DNA of 64,000 nt from Phragmites australis (GCF_958298935.1 NC_084921.1:55601001-55665000); one strand, 5' to 3'; shown: positions 11,801-22,311, counted from the first letter of the stretch. Notes: generated from the sequence alone by a model not told the origin. A program made the numbers and translations.

Positions 11801-14800
11801 TTGGTTTGGGCCGAAGGACTCAGGGGATTCAAAGTAGGTCCGCTTCACGCTCTAGGCGGTGCGGTTCCGCACGTCGTGTTGGCTGCGGCTCAGACGTGGG
11901 CTGTGTTGTCGGACGCACAATAGTTCCTTCGCACGGCACCGTTAGGCCGCCAGCATCTCTACAGAATCCAACGGCGCAGCCTCCACTCCTATAGCTCCCA
12001 ATACTTCTGATGCGGCGCTTGAAGCCTCCATACAGAATCTGACGATGGAGATCCCCGCGCCACTAGCCTCTCCCCTTTGCAGTCGCTCTTCTATTCACAG
12101 CACGACTCAGACCCCCCCGAAGAAGCCACCGCTTGGCGGCACGTTCTACCATCTCCACTATGCACCCTTCCAAAAGAGGAGAGTTCTTGCTGATGTGTCG
12201 CCTTGGCCTCGTCAAGGATGGAGACGTTGTCTCTCCTTCCCTTCACCAAGCTTACTTGCGCCTCTTCGAGACACCGCTACCCGAACAACACATTAAGGCA
12301 ATCAGGGACCTCTTCCCCGTACACGAGCTATCGGCAGCTGCTAATGCTCCCATAGCGACCTCTCCGGTCTGATTGGTGGTTGTTGCAACCGGTTGCTGCT
12401 TCAAATGGATAATTTCAATGTACTAAGATGGAATGTCCGCGAGCTGAATTATAAAGCCCGCAGGGATGTCGTCCGCACCTTGGTTTCCGACCGTAATGCC
12501 TCGGTCATTTGTCTGCTTGAGACGAAGCTTTACGTTGTTTACCCCTTCTTAGTGAACGAGCTTTGCGGGCCCTCGATCTCCGGTTATTCTTGCTTGTCGT
12601 CCACCACCACCAGGGGCGGAGTGCTTGTGATCACTCGTATGCTGTTCACTTTGACCGTTGTCCAGGTGTCACGCTTTTCAGTCCATATTCAAGTTTTATC
12701 GCCAAATGAGAGCTCCTTCTTCTTGTCCGCTGTCTACGGCCCTAACGATGATTCCTTAAGGAATCCATTCTCGCGGAGCTGGCCTCTATCCGTGTGCAGA
12801 TGCCTGGGCCATGGCTCATCATAGGGGACTTCAACATGATCGCGTCTATTGCGGACAAGAACAATGCTAATCTAAACAGAAGATCAATTGCCCGATTCCG
12901 CCACTTCATTTCAGAGCTCGAGCTCAAGGACCTCCATTTGTTTGGACGTGCTACACATGGTCCAAAAAAAGAGTTGCCCCAACGCTTGTTCATCTTGACA
13001 GAGCCTTAGTTTCCTCTGAGTGTGGACAAGGCATTCCCCGATTGCCATCTTCAAGCCCTCTCCTCCGATTGCTCCGACCATTGCCCTCTTCTGCTGTCGT
13101 CGTCGATGCGTGTCCAGAGGCACAGATGGTTTCAATTTGAGGCCTTTTGGACAAAGTTGCTAGGGTTCCTCGATGTGATTAAGCGTGGATGGGTGTTGTC
13201 TAGTTCTAAGCTTTCTCGTCCACCTCTCGGTAGACTTGACTTGCTGCTTCGACGCACTGCCAAGGAGCTCCAACAATAGGGCACATTGTACATTGGCAAC
13301 ATCAGGGAATAGATATTAATCGCATGGGAGGTTGTCGGTCGCCTTGACTTCCCCCAAGAAACCAGACCCCTCTCTCCTGCTAAACTTGAGCTTCGGAAAC
13401 ATCTCAAGTTTCTCTACCTCAGCCTCACTTCTCTTGAGCGCTCGATCGCTCGTTGTCGCTCCAGGCTTAGTTGGATTCGAGACGACGACGCAAATTCAAG
13501 GCTTTTTCACTCATTTGCTTCCTTTCGAGCGCGGAAGAACACAATCACTTCATTGGCCAGTCCTACTGGCCCGGTATCCTCCCATATGGCTACAGAGGAC
13601 ACATTGTTCAATCACTTCAATTCCATACTCGGTAGCACCTATCCCAGAGCCGCCTCCATCGACCTCCTCCAGCTCATCATTACACTGCTTGACCTGCATT
13701 CGCTGGACGCGCCATTCAACGAGGATGAAATCTTCTAGGCAATTAGAAGTTTACCTCTTAACAAAGCGCCCGGTCCGGACAGATTCACTCCGGAGTTCTA
13801 TAGAGCTGCCTGGCCGATCATCAGGAAGGACATCACCCTTGCTATCAGTGCCCTTGGCCTAAGTGATCAGAGGGGTTTGCATCGTCTCAACAATGCTTTG
13901 ATCACATTGTTGCCAAAGAAAGAAGACGCCTCCTCGGCGACAGATTACCTCCTCATGTGTCTCATACATAGCATTTGCAAGCTAGTAACCAAAGCCCTGG
14001 CACTACGGCTCGCGCCACACTTGAATTTCATGATCACCAACAGCCAAAGTGCCTTCATAGTCGGTCGTTCGATCCACGATAACTTCAAATTTGTTCATTC
14101 CACAGCGATGTTGCTTAAGAAGTCCAAATGCCCGAAGATTTTGCTTAAATTGGACATTGCCAAAGCTTTCGATTCGGTAAGCTGGCCTTTCCTCTTGGAG
14201 TTATTCCGTGCTTGGGGTTTTGGCCAACCATGGTGCAGCTAGGTGGAGGTAATGCTCAGATCCTCGTCGACCAGAATCCTCCTCAATTCCATCCTGGGGC
14301 CGATGATCAGGCATGCTCAAGGGTTGCGTCAGGGGGATTCCCTTTCTCCTCTCTTTTTTGTTATGGCTATGGACGTGCTCTTGCGGCTTATTTCCAAGGC
14401 GGGAGACGCTAGAATCCTCAACTCCTGGGGCCATGCTTCCATCAAACACCGTTGTTCCCTCTATGCAGACGATGCGGTCGTTTTCTTATCGCCAACCACG
14501 CAGGACATCAGAGCGCACCTGGCTCTCCTTCAGCTCTTCGGGGTCGCATCAGGGCTTAGAACAAATCTCAACAAATGTGCAGTTGTCCCTATTTGTTGTG
14601 GTGAGGACCATATCAACACTAATAATGACCTCCTCCCTTGCGGTCTGTCTCCCTTCCCAATTCCATATTTGGGTGTGCCCCTCACTACTGGCTGGCTCCG
14701 AAAAAGTCACTTTCAACCTATCGTGGACAAGGTTGCCGCCAAGCTCCCAATCTGGCAAGGCAAATTAATATCTAGACATAGGCGTGTCGCTTTGGTCAAG

Positions 14801-16871
14801 TCCGTGCTGTCTGCGACTCCTCTTCACACGCTCATTTCCATACCTGTTCCACCCAGGCTGCTCAAAGAAATCGACAAGATTCGGAAGGTGTTCCTTTGGT
14901 CTGGTGATCAAACGAAAACCAAGGGCCGTTGCATGCTTGCTTGGCCGAAAGTCTACTGTCCTCTAGCTTATGGCGGCCTGGGAATCCAGGACTTAAGGTT
15001 GGCCGGCATTGCTCTGCGTCTGCGGTGGCTTTGGTGGGAACGACGCGACCACTCAAAACCTTGGCTGTCTTACCTCTACACCATGAGAAAGAGGTCACCG
15101 CCCTCTTTGAAGCTTCCACCAGGTTAGAGGTTGGCAACGGCCTCTCCACATGATTATGGACCGATGCATGGTTGGGCGGTTGATCCTTTTGTTTGCTAGC
15201 TCTCGAGCTCTACGCATGTATAACCCCTTCAGCCAAGAAGAGGTCCATCAGGGATGCCATGCTCGACCATCGATGGATTAGGGACATTATCGGACCCTTC
15301 TCAATTCCAGCTCTACGTCAGTTCCTTCTACTCTGGTTGCAGCTCCACTCCGTCTGCTTGGGCATCGAGGAAGATCGTGTGATCTGGAAATGGACCAGTT
15401 CAGGGGAGTACATGGCACGTTCTGCGTATCAGTCCATGTTTCACAGCTCCATCCATTGCGAAGGTGCCCAACTGGTTTGGAAAGCTTGGGCACCGTTGAA
15501 AGCTAAGTTCTTCGGGTGGCTTGTGCTCCATGGACGCCTTTGGATAGCTGCTAGAAGGAGGAGGCATGGACTGCAAGCTGCCGATTCATGCGCTCACTGT
15601 GATCAACACGCGAAAACCATCAACCATCTCTTCCTGCATTGTACTCTTGCGCGTGAACTTTGGTGGCGTGTCCTGGGCACCCATGCTCCAGCTCAGGGAA
15701 CACTCATGAACTGGTGGAGCGACCTGCGAGGGCGTGTGGCCGCACAACATCGCAAAGGTCTTGATTCCATGTTCCTCCTCATCACTAGGCGCATCTGGCG
15801 GTCACGCAATGATGTTGGTTTTAACAAGCGGCGCATTTCTTTGGACATCCTTGTTGCACTCATTAGGGAGGAGGCTGAAAAATGGTGCCAAGCCAGAGCA
15901 AAGAACCTCCACATACTCCTGCAACATCTTAATCGCTATAGTGTCGTAGTCTAGTGATCGTCTGTATTAGTCCTCTAAGTTGCTCTAATATTTATATTAG
16001 CCTACTTTCATTACATGGGTTACCAACCGTGCCATGGTCGTTGTAAAAGACATGCTTATATTCACTCTTCTTAATACAAAGATGTGCAGCTCTACTGCGT
16101 ATTCGAGAAAATAGTCCAATACTAGCTTGTGGGGAGCAGTCAGCGCATTAGCATATATAGGCCACAATCTGCTGCAGATTGCCCACTCCATCCACGATTT
16201 TTTACACAACGAAATATGAATTCAACGAGAAGTAGGATTCATTCAGAACTGAAGCAACAGCTCGCATGCCCGCCTACTGCCATTGCTCGCCCCACGCCGG
16301 CCAATGCCACCAGCCCACCACAGAGCTACTCGTCACAACCCAGGGAATCCATTTTGCTTGTTCCCGCCACAAGCAAAATGGATCCAACAGAATGAACCAA
16401 TCCACGTACACAAGGAAAGAGCAAGTGAATCCATCCAAGAAAACTGGAACTACTAATCGCAAAAGAAATCAAACGACGTGCGGCCCATGGATGCCCGCCG
16501 TCGCAAGCTGCATCGCAGCTGGATTGGGATGGGCATCCGCTCAATTCGCCGGGTGAAGCTGGAATAGGGCTCAATTCAGCGGCGAAAATGTCGACTCGAG
16601 CTCGGTTTCGCAGTGACCGGAGCAGATAGGATAGGAACGACATCGTCTGTCCAGAGGTGGATTGGTAAAGAAATCCTTGCTCGGGTAGGCAATTTTGCCC
16701 ATGCACAACTAGCCTTTTGGGAGCCGAAACTGGCCAAGCAAATCGATTCTTGCATCGGCGAAGAACAAAAGGCGGGGAAAAGGAGAAAGAAGTCACCTTT
16801 CTGGAGAAACACCTCAAGGAAGGCTTAATGAGCAAGTGCGGCACCAAAGACAGCGAAGCCACGGTGTTCAT
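8832..16871 (-). CDS. CAO: chlorophyllide a oxygenase (chlorophyll b synthase)
   Basis: Nine exons on the minus strand (16871-16797, 11342-11100, 10899-10795, 10719-10441, 10340-10193, 10032-9848, 9752-9640, 9523-9229, 9014-8832) give 541 aa, the length I recall for rice CAO1. The enzyme converts chlorophyllide a to chlorophyllide b in the chloroplast by two successive oxygenations of the C7 methyl group. Exon 1 encodes only 25 residues of transit peptide ([17 protein letters not shown]). Exons 2-4 hold the regulatory A domain ([20 protein letters not shown]) and the linker. Exons 5-9 hold the catalytic domain: a Rieske centre (CAH, 16 residues, CPYH) in exon 5 and the non-haem iron ligands (DLAHAPFTH) in exon 7. 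All key residues are present. The intron after exon 8 uses a GC donor (9228-9227); no GT alternative keeps the frame. Intron 1 is 5454 bp and contains a LINE. The exon 1 call rests on frame and the match to the conserved CAO N-terminus. Confidence 0.95.
11488..16112 (+). mobile_element. non-LTR retrotransposon (LINE, L1-like), inside CAO intron 1
   Basis: A near full-length LINE lies antisense to CAO. Its 5' part is proline- and serine-rich leader and ORF1 remnant (near 12200, [18 protein letters not shown]), followed by a decayed ORF2. The 3' end carries the CTCTACTGCGTATTCGAGAAA-type terminus common in grass LINEs, with only a short A-run. The 5' boundary was set where homology with a second, shorter copy begins (19981-20160). 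A possible degenerate flanking repeat (11430-11442 and 16110-16122, 11 of 13 bases equal) lies about 45 bp outside the left boundary, so it is not a secure target-site duplication. Confidence 0.85.
12393..15954 (+). pseudogene. LINE ORF2 remnant: endonuclease, reverse transcriptase, zinc-binding C-terminus
   Basis: Successive frames read an apurinic-type endonuclease start ([12 protein letters not shown] at about 12410; [14 protein letters not shown] at about 12820) and a reverse transcriptase with [12 protein letters not shown] (about 14160), [12 protein letters not shown] (about 14325) and the catalytic YADD motif (about 14462). The C-terminal zf-RVT-like region follows ([13 protein letters not shown], then [18 protein letters not shown], about 15505-15645). 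Stops or frameshifts near 13008, 13277, 13738, 14241, 15125 and 15184 break the frame, so the element cannot move on its own. Orientation is opposite to the host gene. Confidence 0.85.
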
Positions 16872-16992
16872 TGAAGCCGCCGCCGCCGCCGCCGCTGCGA
16901 TTGAGCAGAGCAAGAGAGAAAAGAAGAAGAAAACGGAAACGAAGATGGTTGGGAAATGATTTTCCGCGTCCGAGCTCTGAAGTGACCTTGTC

Positions 16993-17082
16993 GATAAGAG
17001 GCGGGAGCTGCTCGCGATCTCCATGAGCCTCACACGTGCTGCCACGTGTGATCCCTTGCAAGGCTCGAGCTCTGACGTGGCA
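16993..17082 (-). promoter_or_regulatory. CAO promoter cluster: paired G-boxes, GATA/I-box, TGACGTGGC element
   Basis: About 120-210 bp upstream of the CAO start codon lie GATAAG (16993-16998), two palindromic CACGTG G-boxes 10 bp apart (17033-17038 and 17043-17048) and TGACGTGGCA (17073-17082). G-box and GATA elements are classic sites for bZIP/bHLH factors and GATA factors in photosynthetic promoters, consistent with light control of CAO. The motifs are seen directly; activity is inferred. Confidence 0.6.
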
Positions 17083-17590
17083 GCCTCGAGCACCAAGCGT
17101 TCGGACTTGGACTTTTTGCACCTACAAATCTACTACAACTGTGTTCTGCTCCGGTATTGGGAACCTTTAGCTTTTGTTTGTAGCAATAAAATTAGCTGGG
17201 AAATGTTAGCTATGGTTTCTGAAATTCATAGCTATAAATATGTGCAAACTGCGAAATACAATTCCTTATAGGATTTGATTTGTTCAGATGAGTAAGGATT
17301 ACTTATAGCTAATCATTTCAGACGAGGAGAGAAATTAAGCAGATGTACCCACCGAACTGCATAGAATAGGCTTACTTGCTGCTGCTCCGATCACAAGCGT
17401 TCGAATTTGCAGAAATGGCTTTTCCAGGGCTGACTCAGCTCAGCATGAGGATAATACGCTGGTTGGATTTCCGTCCAGGTGGCAGTGGGATATTTTTTGG
17501 CCTTTTCTCCCTGATAGTTACTGGCGCGCTCCTAGCCATCAGTTCTTCTTCAGTTACCTGCAGTGCCGAATTCCGTGTAGAAGAATCTCC

Positions 17591-17794
17591 TGTTTGCAGA
17601 ATGCTAGACGTATATTTACCGTTCACAAGTACTTGAAACAGCAGCATAGTTGCAACCGATATCAACTGTTCTCCTATCCTTGGAACGACTTTGTCTCGCC
17701 GTAATCCAACTGATCTTCCACTATACTTCTGGAGAAAACTTGCCCTGCATTGCAGAAGGAAAAAAAGAGTCATACCGGTACAAATATGTAAACC
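17591..17794. repeat. dispersed direct duplication, copy 1
   Basis: About 200 bp, aligning throughout with 18370-18573 with scattered substitutions and small indels. Shared blocks include GCAGAATGCTAGA, GCATAGTTGCAACCG, CTATCCTTGGAACGACT and AATCCAACTGATCTTCCACT. No coding function was seen. Confidence 0.75.
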
Positions 17795-18369
17795 TCTACA
17801 TGCTACGTTGGATGATGCCCTTCAAAGACGACACCACTCCTGCTGCAGGCTGGAGCTTCGTTGCCACTCCAGCTGAAGAAGGCTCGGCTCGCAGGAGAGC
17901 CACCTACCTTGGCTACCAAGCACAACAATTGATCCCCAAGAAAGATGATCCGTTGCAGGGAATAGAGACTCTTACGAGAGATCCCCAAGGTGCTCCATTT
18001 CTGGAGCAAAGGGCATCATCCTCTTTCCTGGCAAGAGGATATCGGGCATGCACTTTTCCCTTCAATAATAGATGGCTTAGCTTGGCCTCCCCCAAGTTGG
18101 TGCGCCTTTCCAGATTCCAACAAATACACTCGGACGACCTGTTGTCACTGACGAATTTGGCTCTCATAGTCATACTAGAACACCGTATCGTCTTGATCAA
18201 ACGTAGAATCTTACAAAGAAGATGTGGAAACGAGACATTTTACTGATAATTATTACTATGCACAATATTTGATAAATTTCGTCTACAACATTATCAGCTA
18301 CCCTGATTAGCAGAGATGAAACTCAGCTGTGGTGGATTTCCTAATGTGCCCTGCGTTTTCTTCCTGACA

Positions 18370-18573
18370 TGTGTGCAGAATGCTAGATGCCTAAATGTAT
18401 ACTTACTATTCAGATGTACTTGAAACAGAAGCATAGTTGCAACCGGCATCAGCCGTGTTCCTATCCTTGGAACGACTCTCTCTCACCATAATCCAACTGA
18501 TCTTCCACTTCTGGAGTAAACTTACCCTGCATTACAAAAAAATTTATGAGTCGCTGGTACAAAGATGTAAACC
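18370..18573. repeat. dispersed direct duplication, copy 2
   Basis: The partner of 17591-17794, in the same orientation about 780 bp away. The divergence suggests an old segmental duplication or two copies of an unclassified element. Confidence 0.75.
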
Positions 18574-19980
18574 ATACTGTCAATGTTCACTCATCATTGT
18601 TCCAAGTAACCCCTTGCTTTCCTCTTTGTTAGGGGATGGTATCATTGGGCATGCCAGATATGTAATTTTACGATAAAGTTTGCTGCATGCAACAGCAAAT
18701 ATCATTTAGATGAAATTGATCCGGTTAAACACCGGATGTCTTCATATTAGGACAGATGGCTAATGATAAGAGCGGATATTTTCACATTAGAACAGATAAT
18801 TAACGGTACAATGGATAACAATTATCTCAAGACAAATGAACAAGTTTTGCCTTTTAATCGACGCATTTAACAGGAACTGAACAGTTCGACTCGCTGAACC
18901 CAGTTCAAAATACTGATAATCATGTGTTATTAACTGATGATAAGTACTGCTCTTAAATAAGAAGTATAGAAGCATACCTTTCTGGCTCAATAGTCCTTTT
19001 GGCTAGCATGAGAGCCAAGAAAACAGGTACCATCGCAGCACATAGATGCTTAAGGGTATGGCCACTGACAATGTGATGAGTCCACTTATAGATAGGTTTG
19101 TCAGCAGCCTCTTCAACTTTAGCAAGCAGGTAAAATCCTGAAATTATTTTGAAAAATCAGAAAAAATAGAAAGTACAGATTGCATACTTAGGATCATACT
19201 AAATTATGCTTAGAAGAAATGCCTAGCAATAAAGATATTTGTTTAGAGAGGACTGCTGACTGTTCTATGAATTTCCAGATAATAATAGGCAAGGGGGGAA
19301 AAAGGAGATGAATTGTCTCCCTCACTTATCAATATATGATAAGGGGGGGAAAGAATTAGAGAAACTTTCATTGCCGATCATTTGATGCTACTTGAAGATG
19401 GACCAAAATAATCTAAGTATCATGAGCTCTTATTAGTCTGAGAAAACAGAGTCAAATAATTCATTAAATTATAAATACCATGTTTTTCTTCATCTACACA
19501 AATAAAGTCATAAACAATGGAAGCAAATACATCTCAATGACACCGAGCAACACCATTGCTAACCTGCTGCCGAAGCCAGTAGCTTGAATGCGTATACATT
19601 GGTGGAATTACTATAGCCATCACAGGTATAGCAATGCATGGAACAAACTGAACTGCATATGGGCGAAGATCGTCAAAGAACCTGCATAGAGTTCAGACAG
19701 TAAAAACGAAAGGAATGAAAGAAAAAAAGGAAATCCCATGTATTCCCTAGGAACGATAATTAAACACTTGAAAACTTGCCTCCAATACATGATGCTCAGA
19801 GCACCAGCAATAACAAGTGGTGCAAGGGACTTTGGTCCCGTCCTATCATCAACCCTTTCAATAATGAAGATAGCCATGATAGATGTGAAGGCAATCGTCA
19901 TCTAAACAAATAAGCCGATATGGCAATATGTCAACCTTCACCGTATTAAAAATCTGGAACATAAGTAAGGAAAGGACATG

Positions 19981-20160
19981 CGGAATGGAGCGCTCCCCCT
20001 CTCCCTCCCCCGCCGTCACCGCTCACCCCGAGCCCTTCCTCAGCCCCGGTGGCTATCGTTCCTGCCTTAACCCCGGTGACCTCCTTCCCCTTGTCTCCAC
20101 TCTCTCTCCTCTTCTACCCTGGGGCGACCTCTGCAGGTAGAACGAAGGTGCAACGCTAGC
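19981..20160 (+). mobile_element. LINE fragment (5' end only)
   Basis: Homologous to the start of the LINE in the CAO intron (11488-11680): GGAATGGAG followed by a C/T-rich leader with the shared GAAGGTGCAACG block. Homology stops at about 20160. Keeping the 5' end and losing the 3' end is the reverse of ordinary LINE 5' truncation, so a later deletion or rearrangement is likely. It lies directly upstream of the first surviving internal exon of the phytoceramidase pseudogene. Confidence 0.65.
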
Positions 20161-20495
20161 TGTTTGAGTATTTCATAATATAGGGAATATCTCATATGAT
20201 AAATAGTATGTACATAGAACATGTGAGTATATAAGATCATACAAGTGGTATGTATAGTTTTTTATGTGGTTTGCACATATATTTTTTTAATGTATTACAT
20301 TTTATATACAAATACAAAGATATTATCAAAATCTAATAAAATTGATGGACTTCTTTTCTATTTTTTCATATAGTTCGTATCGGAATATCTTAAAATTAGT
20401 ATATAAGTATATTCATAGTGACAAAGAAGTATATCCAGTTCATTTATGTAGTACATCATAATAGAAAGTATATGCTCCTGGAAGTATAAACTAGT

Positions 20496-20499
<4 letters not shown>
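20161..20499. other. very AT-rich segment
   Basis: AT-rich sequence with repeated TATGTA/ATAAGT-type motifs. No gene or element boundary was recognised. Confidence 0.4.

Positions 20500-20555
<56 letters not shown>
20500..20555. repeat. TA dinucleotide microsatellite
   Basis: An almost uninterrupted (TA)n run of about 28 units, inside the enlarged gap of the phytoceramidase pseudogene. Confidence 0.95.
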
Positions 20556-20559
<4 letters not shown>

Positions 20560-20691
20560 TTATGTATAACTAGCTATAGAATATCTTATTCTATGGCCGG
20601 ACTCAACTCACACATCCGACCCAACCCGAATGACCCGACCCAACCCATTTGCTCAAATTGTGAGTTTTTTTTTCCTATTTTGATCTGTAGT

Positions 20692-21048
20692 GGGTCCGCG
20701 CCATGGACAATGGCGCGGATATTGTAGCGCGAACACGGCTAACACCCGCGCCATTTTCCATGGCGCGGACCCTCCCGTCACCTCCAATACCGAGCCTGTG
20801 GGGTCCGCGCCATGGACAATGACGCGGATATTGTAGCGCGAACACGGCCAACACCCGCGCCATTGTCCATGGCGCGGACCCCTAGCATCACCTCCAGTAC
20901 CGAGCCTTTGGGGTCCGCGCCATGGACAATGGCATGGATATTATAGCGCGAACACGGCCAACACCCGCGCCATTGTCCATGGCGCGGACCCCTGAGCCCG
21001 GGGCGCGCCATTCCTGGGGTCCGCGCCATGGACAATGGCGCGGAACGC
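20692..21048. repeat. tandem array of hairpin units (about 108-bp period)
   Basis: Three full units start at 20692, 20801 and 20911, and a partial one at 21017. Each unit has a left arm beginning GGGTCCGCGCCATGGACAAT, a spacer of about 34 bp (ATATTGTAGCGCGAACACGG) and a right arm that is nearly the exact reverse complement of the left. Each unit could fold into a hairpin with a stem of about 27 bp. Open frames on the minus strand follow the repeat period and are probably not proteins. Neither the spacing nor the unit structure fits a CRISPR array. Confidence 0.85.
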
Positions 21049-21479
21049 CTCACGTACCCTGGCTACAGAATAACCTATATTATAGCTAGCTACATATTAT
21101 ACTTGTCCTATATCGACGAGGCTATTATGTGTCTATGCGTAGCTACCATTCGCGCTGCGCACATCCCACAACCGTCAGTTACAATCCGAAGAATTGCGAG
21201 TTACAGTTTGTTACATAGACCAGTTACAACTCGGCATCCAACATGCACCAAACAACATGAGCCAACCAACCAGCTTGTGCCACGTCACCCATCATCCATC
21301 CGCCAGAGCGTTGCATGCGGAGGATTTTTTGTAGATTTGAATTGTTAAAATGCAATATCTCTAGAACCACAGATCCGATTCTCGATCCGTTTGATGCATA
21401 TTGTTCGAAAAAATATGCTTAACAAAATAAGATCCATCAAGACTATATTTTGATGAAGTTTTAGAATCATAAAGGAGTT

Positions 21480-21745
21480 ACGTCCATATAGTTACAACAT
21501 GGTGAACATCGCTGTTACAATATGGTAAACATTGCAGTTACAACATGGTGAACTGCAGTGTTCTCTGATGGTGGTAGGCACTTTAGTTACAACATGCTGA
21601 ACACTACAGTTGCAACATGAAAAAACAAAATCAAATTAATTGCATCATGCAACTAAAGACAATTACAATATGGTGAACACTACATTTAGAATATGGTAGT
21701 CAATCTAGTTACAACATGCATATAGTTGGAACCGCTCTATCTGTA
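21480..21745. repeat. degenerate short tandem repeats (GTTACAACATGGTGAACA)
   Basis: About eight variants of a core like AGTTACAACATGGTGAACAC occur at irregular 25-60 bp spacing. Such clustered subterminal-like repeats occur in some DNA transposons, but no terminal inverted repeats were found here. Confidence 0.55.
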
Positions 21746-21787
21746 GTTGCAATACAGTATATGACGAGTTGCAACTTATGAGTTGCT

Positions 21788-21837
21788 ATTCTGTGCCTGT
21801 GCGCATGCTGCATATACGCTACGTATAGGCACAGAAT
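21788..21837. repeat. short inverted repeat (palindrome)
   Basis: ATTCTGTGCCTGTGCG and its near reverse complement (GTATAGGCACAGAAT) flank a loop of about 18 bp. It may be the remnant of a small foldback element. Confidence 0.5.
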
Positions 21838-21920
21838 AACAACATATATATATCTGTGTGTGTGTGTGTGATCTTGGTGATGGGCCACACGGCGTGCCAA
21901 CGGTTTACTCGTCATGTCGT

Positions 21921-22068
21921 GCCCAGTTTGTTGCCCTTTTGAATTCAGTTCATCCGTTTAGGTTCCATCGTAAATTCCTAGCTAGGCATACCAAGCCCAG
22001 TTTGTTGCCCTTTTGAATTCAGTTCATCCGTTTAGGTTCCATCGTAAATTCCTAGCTAGGCATACCAA
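21921..22068. repeat. perfect 74-bp tandem duplication
   Basis: Two adjacent 74-bp copies (21921-21994 and 21995-22068) beginning GCCCAGTTTGTTGCC read as identical, with the first 6 bp repeated a third time. Identity implies a very recent event. It lies in what was intron 1 of the phytoceramidase pseudogene. Confidence 0.95.
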
Positions 22069-22311
22069 GCCCAGAGCAGACAGAGACCCGCGATACAGGC
22101 AAATCTAAGCATAGGGGTGGGGTGGGGATGAAGTCATAATTACTCTGCTGATTACAGCGAGTGTGGTAGTACCTAGGAATAGGTTGCGCTAGTCCGCGAA
22201 GTGGTGGTAGGTCTCGTCCTGCGGGATGGCTGGCGTGACGAGCATGAGGACAACGAAGATGGCGGCCGTCGCCGCCCAAGCCACCCACTTCTTCTTCCTG
22301 CTCTCATCCAT

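Larger units (their letters stand above)
17083..18977. other. non-coding region containing a dispersed duplication
   Basis: This stretch lies between the CAO promoter and the broken phytoceramidase gene. Apart from the duplicated blocks annotated separately, several frames around 17376-18246 are open, but I recognise no domain. The missing last exon of the phytoceramidase gene might be expected here on the minus strand but was not identified. Confidence 0.4.
18978..22311 (-). pseudogene. alkaline phytoceramidase-like (aPHC) gene, broken
   Basis: Exon 1 (22311 to about 22174) starts MDESRKKKWVAWAA, continues into a membrane segment and ends near FAD*RNLFLG. The stop at 22191-22189 replaces the conserved Gln of the family's ADQR. 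Recognisable downstream exons are about 19902-19782 (MTIAFTSIMAIFIIERVDD), 19681-19567 (FFDDLRPYAVQFVPC, then PPMYTHSSYW) and 19137-18978 (GFYLLAKVEEAADKPIY, then SGHTLKHLCAAM). Family members hydrolyse phytoceramides in ER/Golgi membranes. The exon or exons between (about 75 residues, including the expected SSYYH segment) are absent. A one-base deletion near 19570 (CGGCAG where CGG GCA is expected) shifts frame before the last exon seen, and no terminal exon was found. The intron after MYWR starts with a GC donor. The gap now holds a LINE fragment and tandem repeats. The family name is from memory of the Arabidopsis protein; decay is clear. Confidence 0.82.

Noticed and set aside
11430..16122. 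13-bp target-site duplication of the intronic LINE
   Set aside because: Only 11 of 13 bases agree and the left copy lies about 45 bp outside the homology-defined 5' end, so it may be chance.
16326..17096. 256-codon minus-strand frame spanning CAO exon 1
   Set aside because: It reads through the exon 1 donor into the intron; only the 25 codons at 16871-16797 match CAO.
20692..21048. CRISPR array
   Set aside because: The repeats are long and self-complementary, the spacers are conserved, and the genome is a plant's.
20675..21053. Proteins encoded by the hairpin array
   Set aside because: The frames repeat with the DNA period and exist on several frames; this is repeat structure, not a gene.
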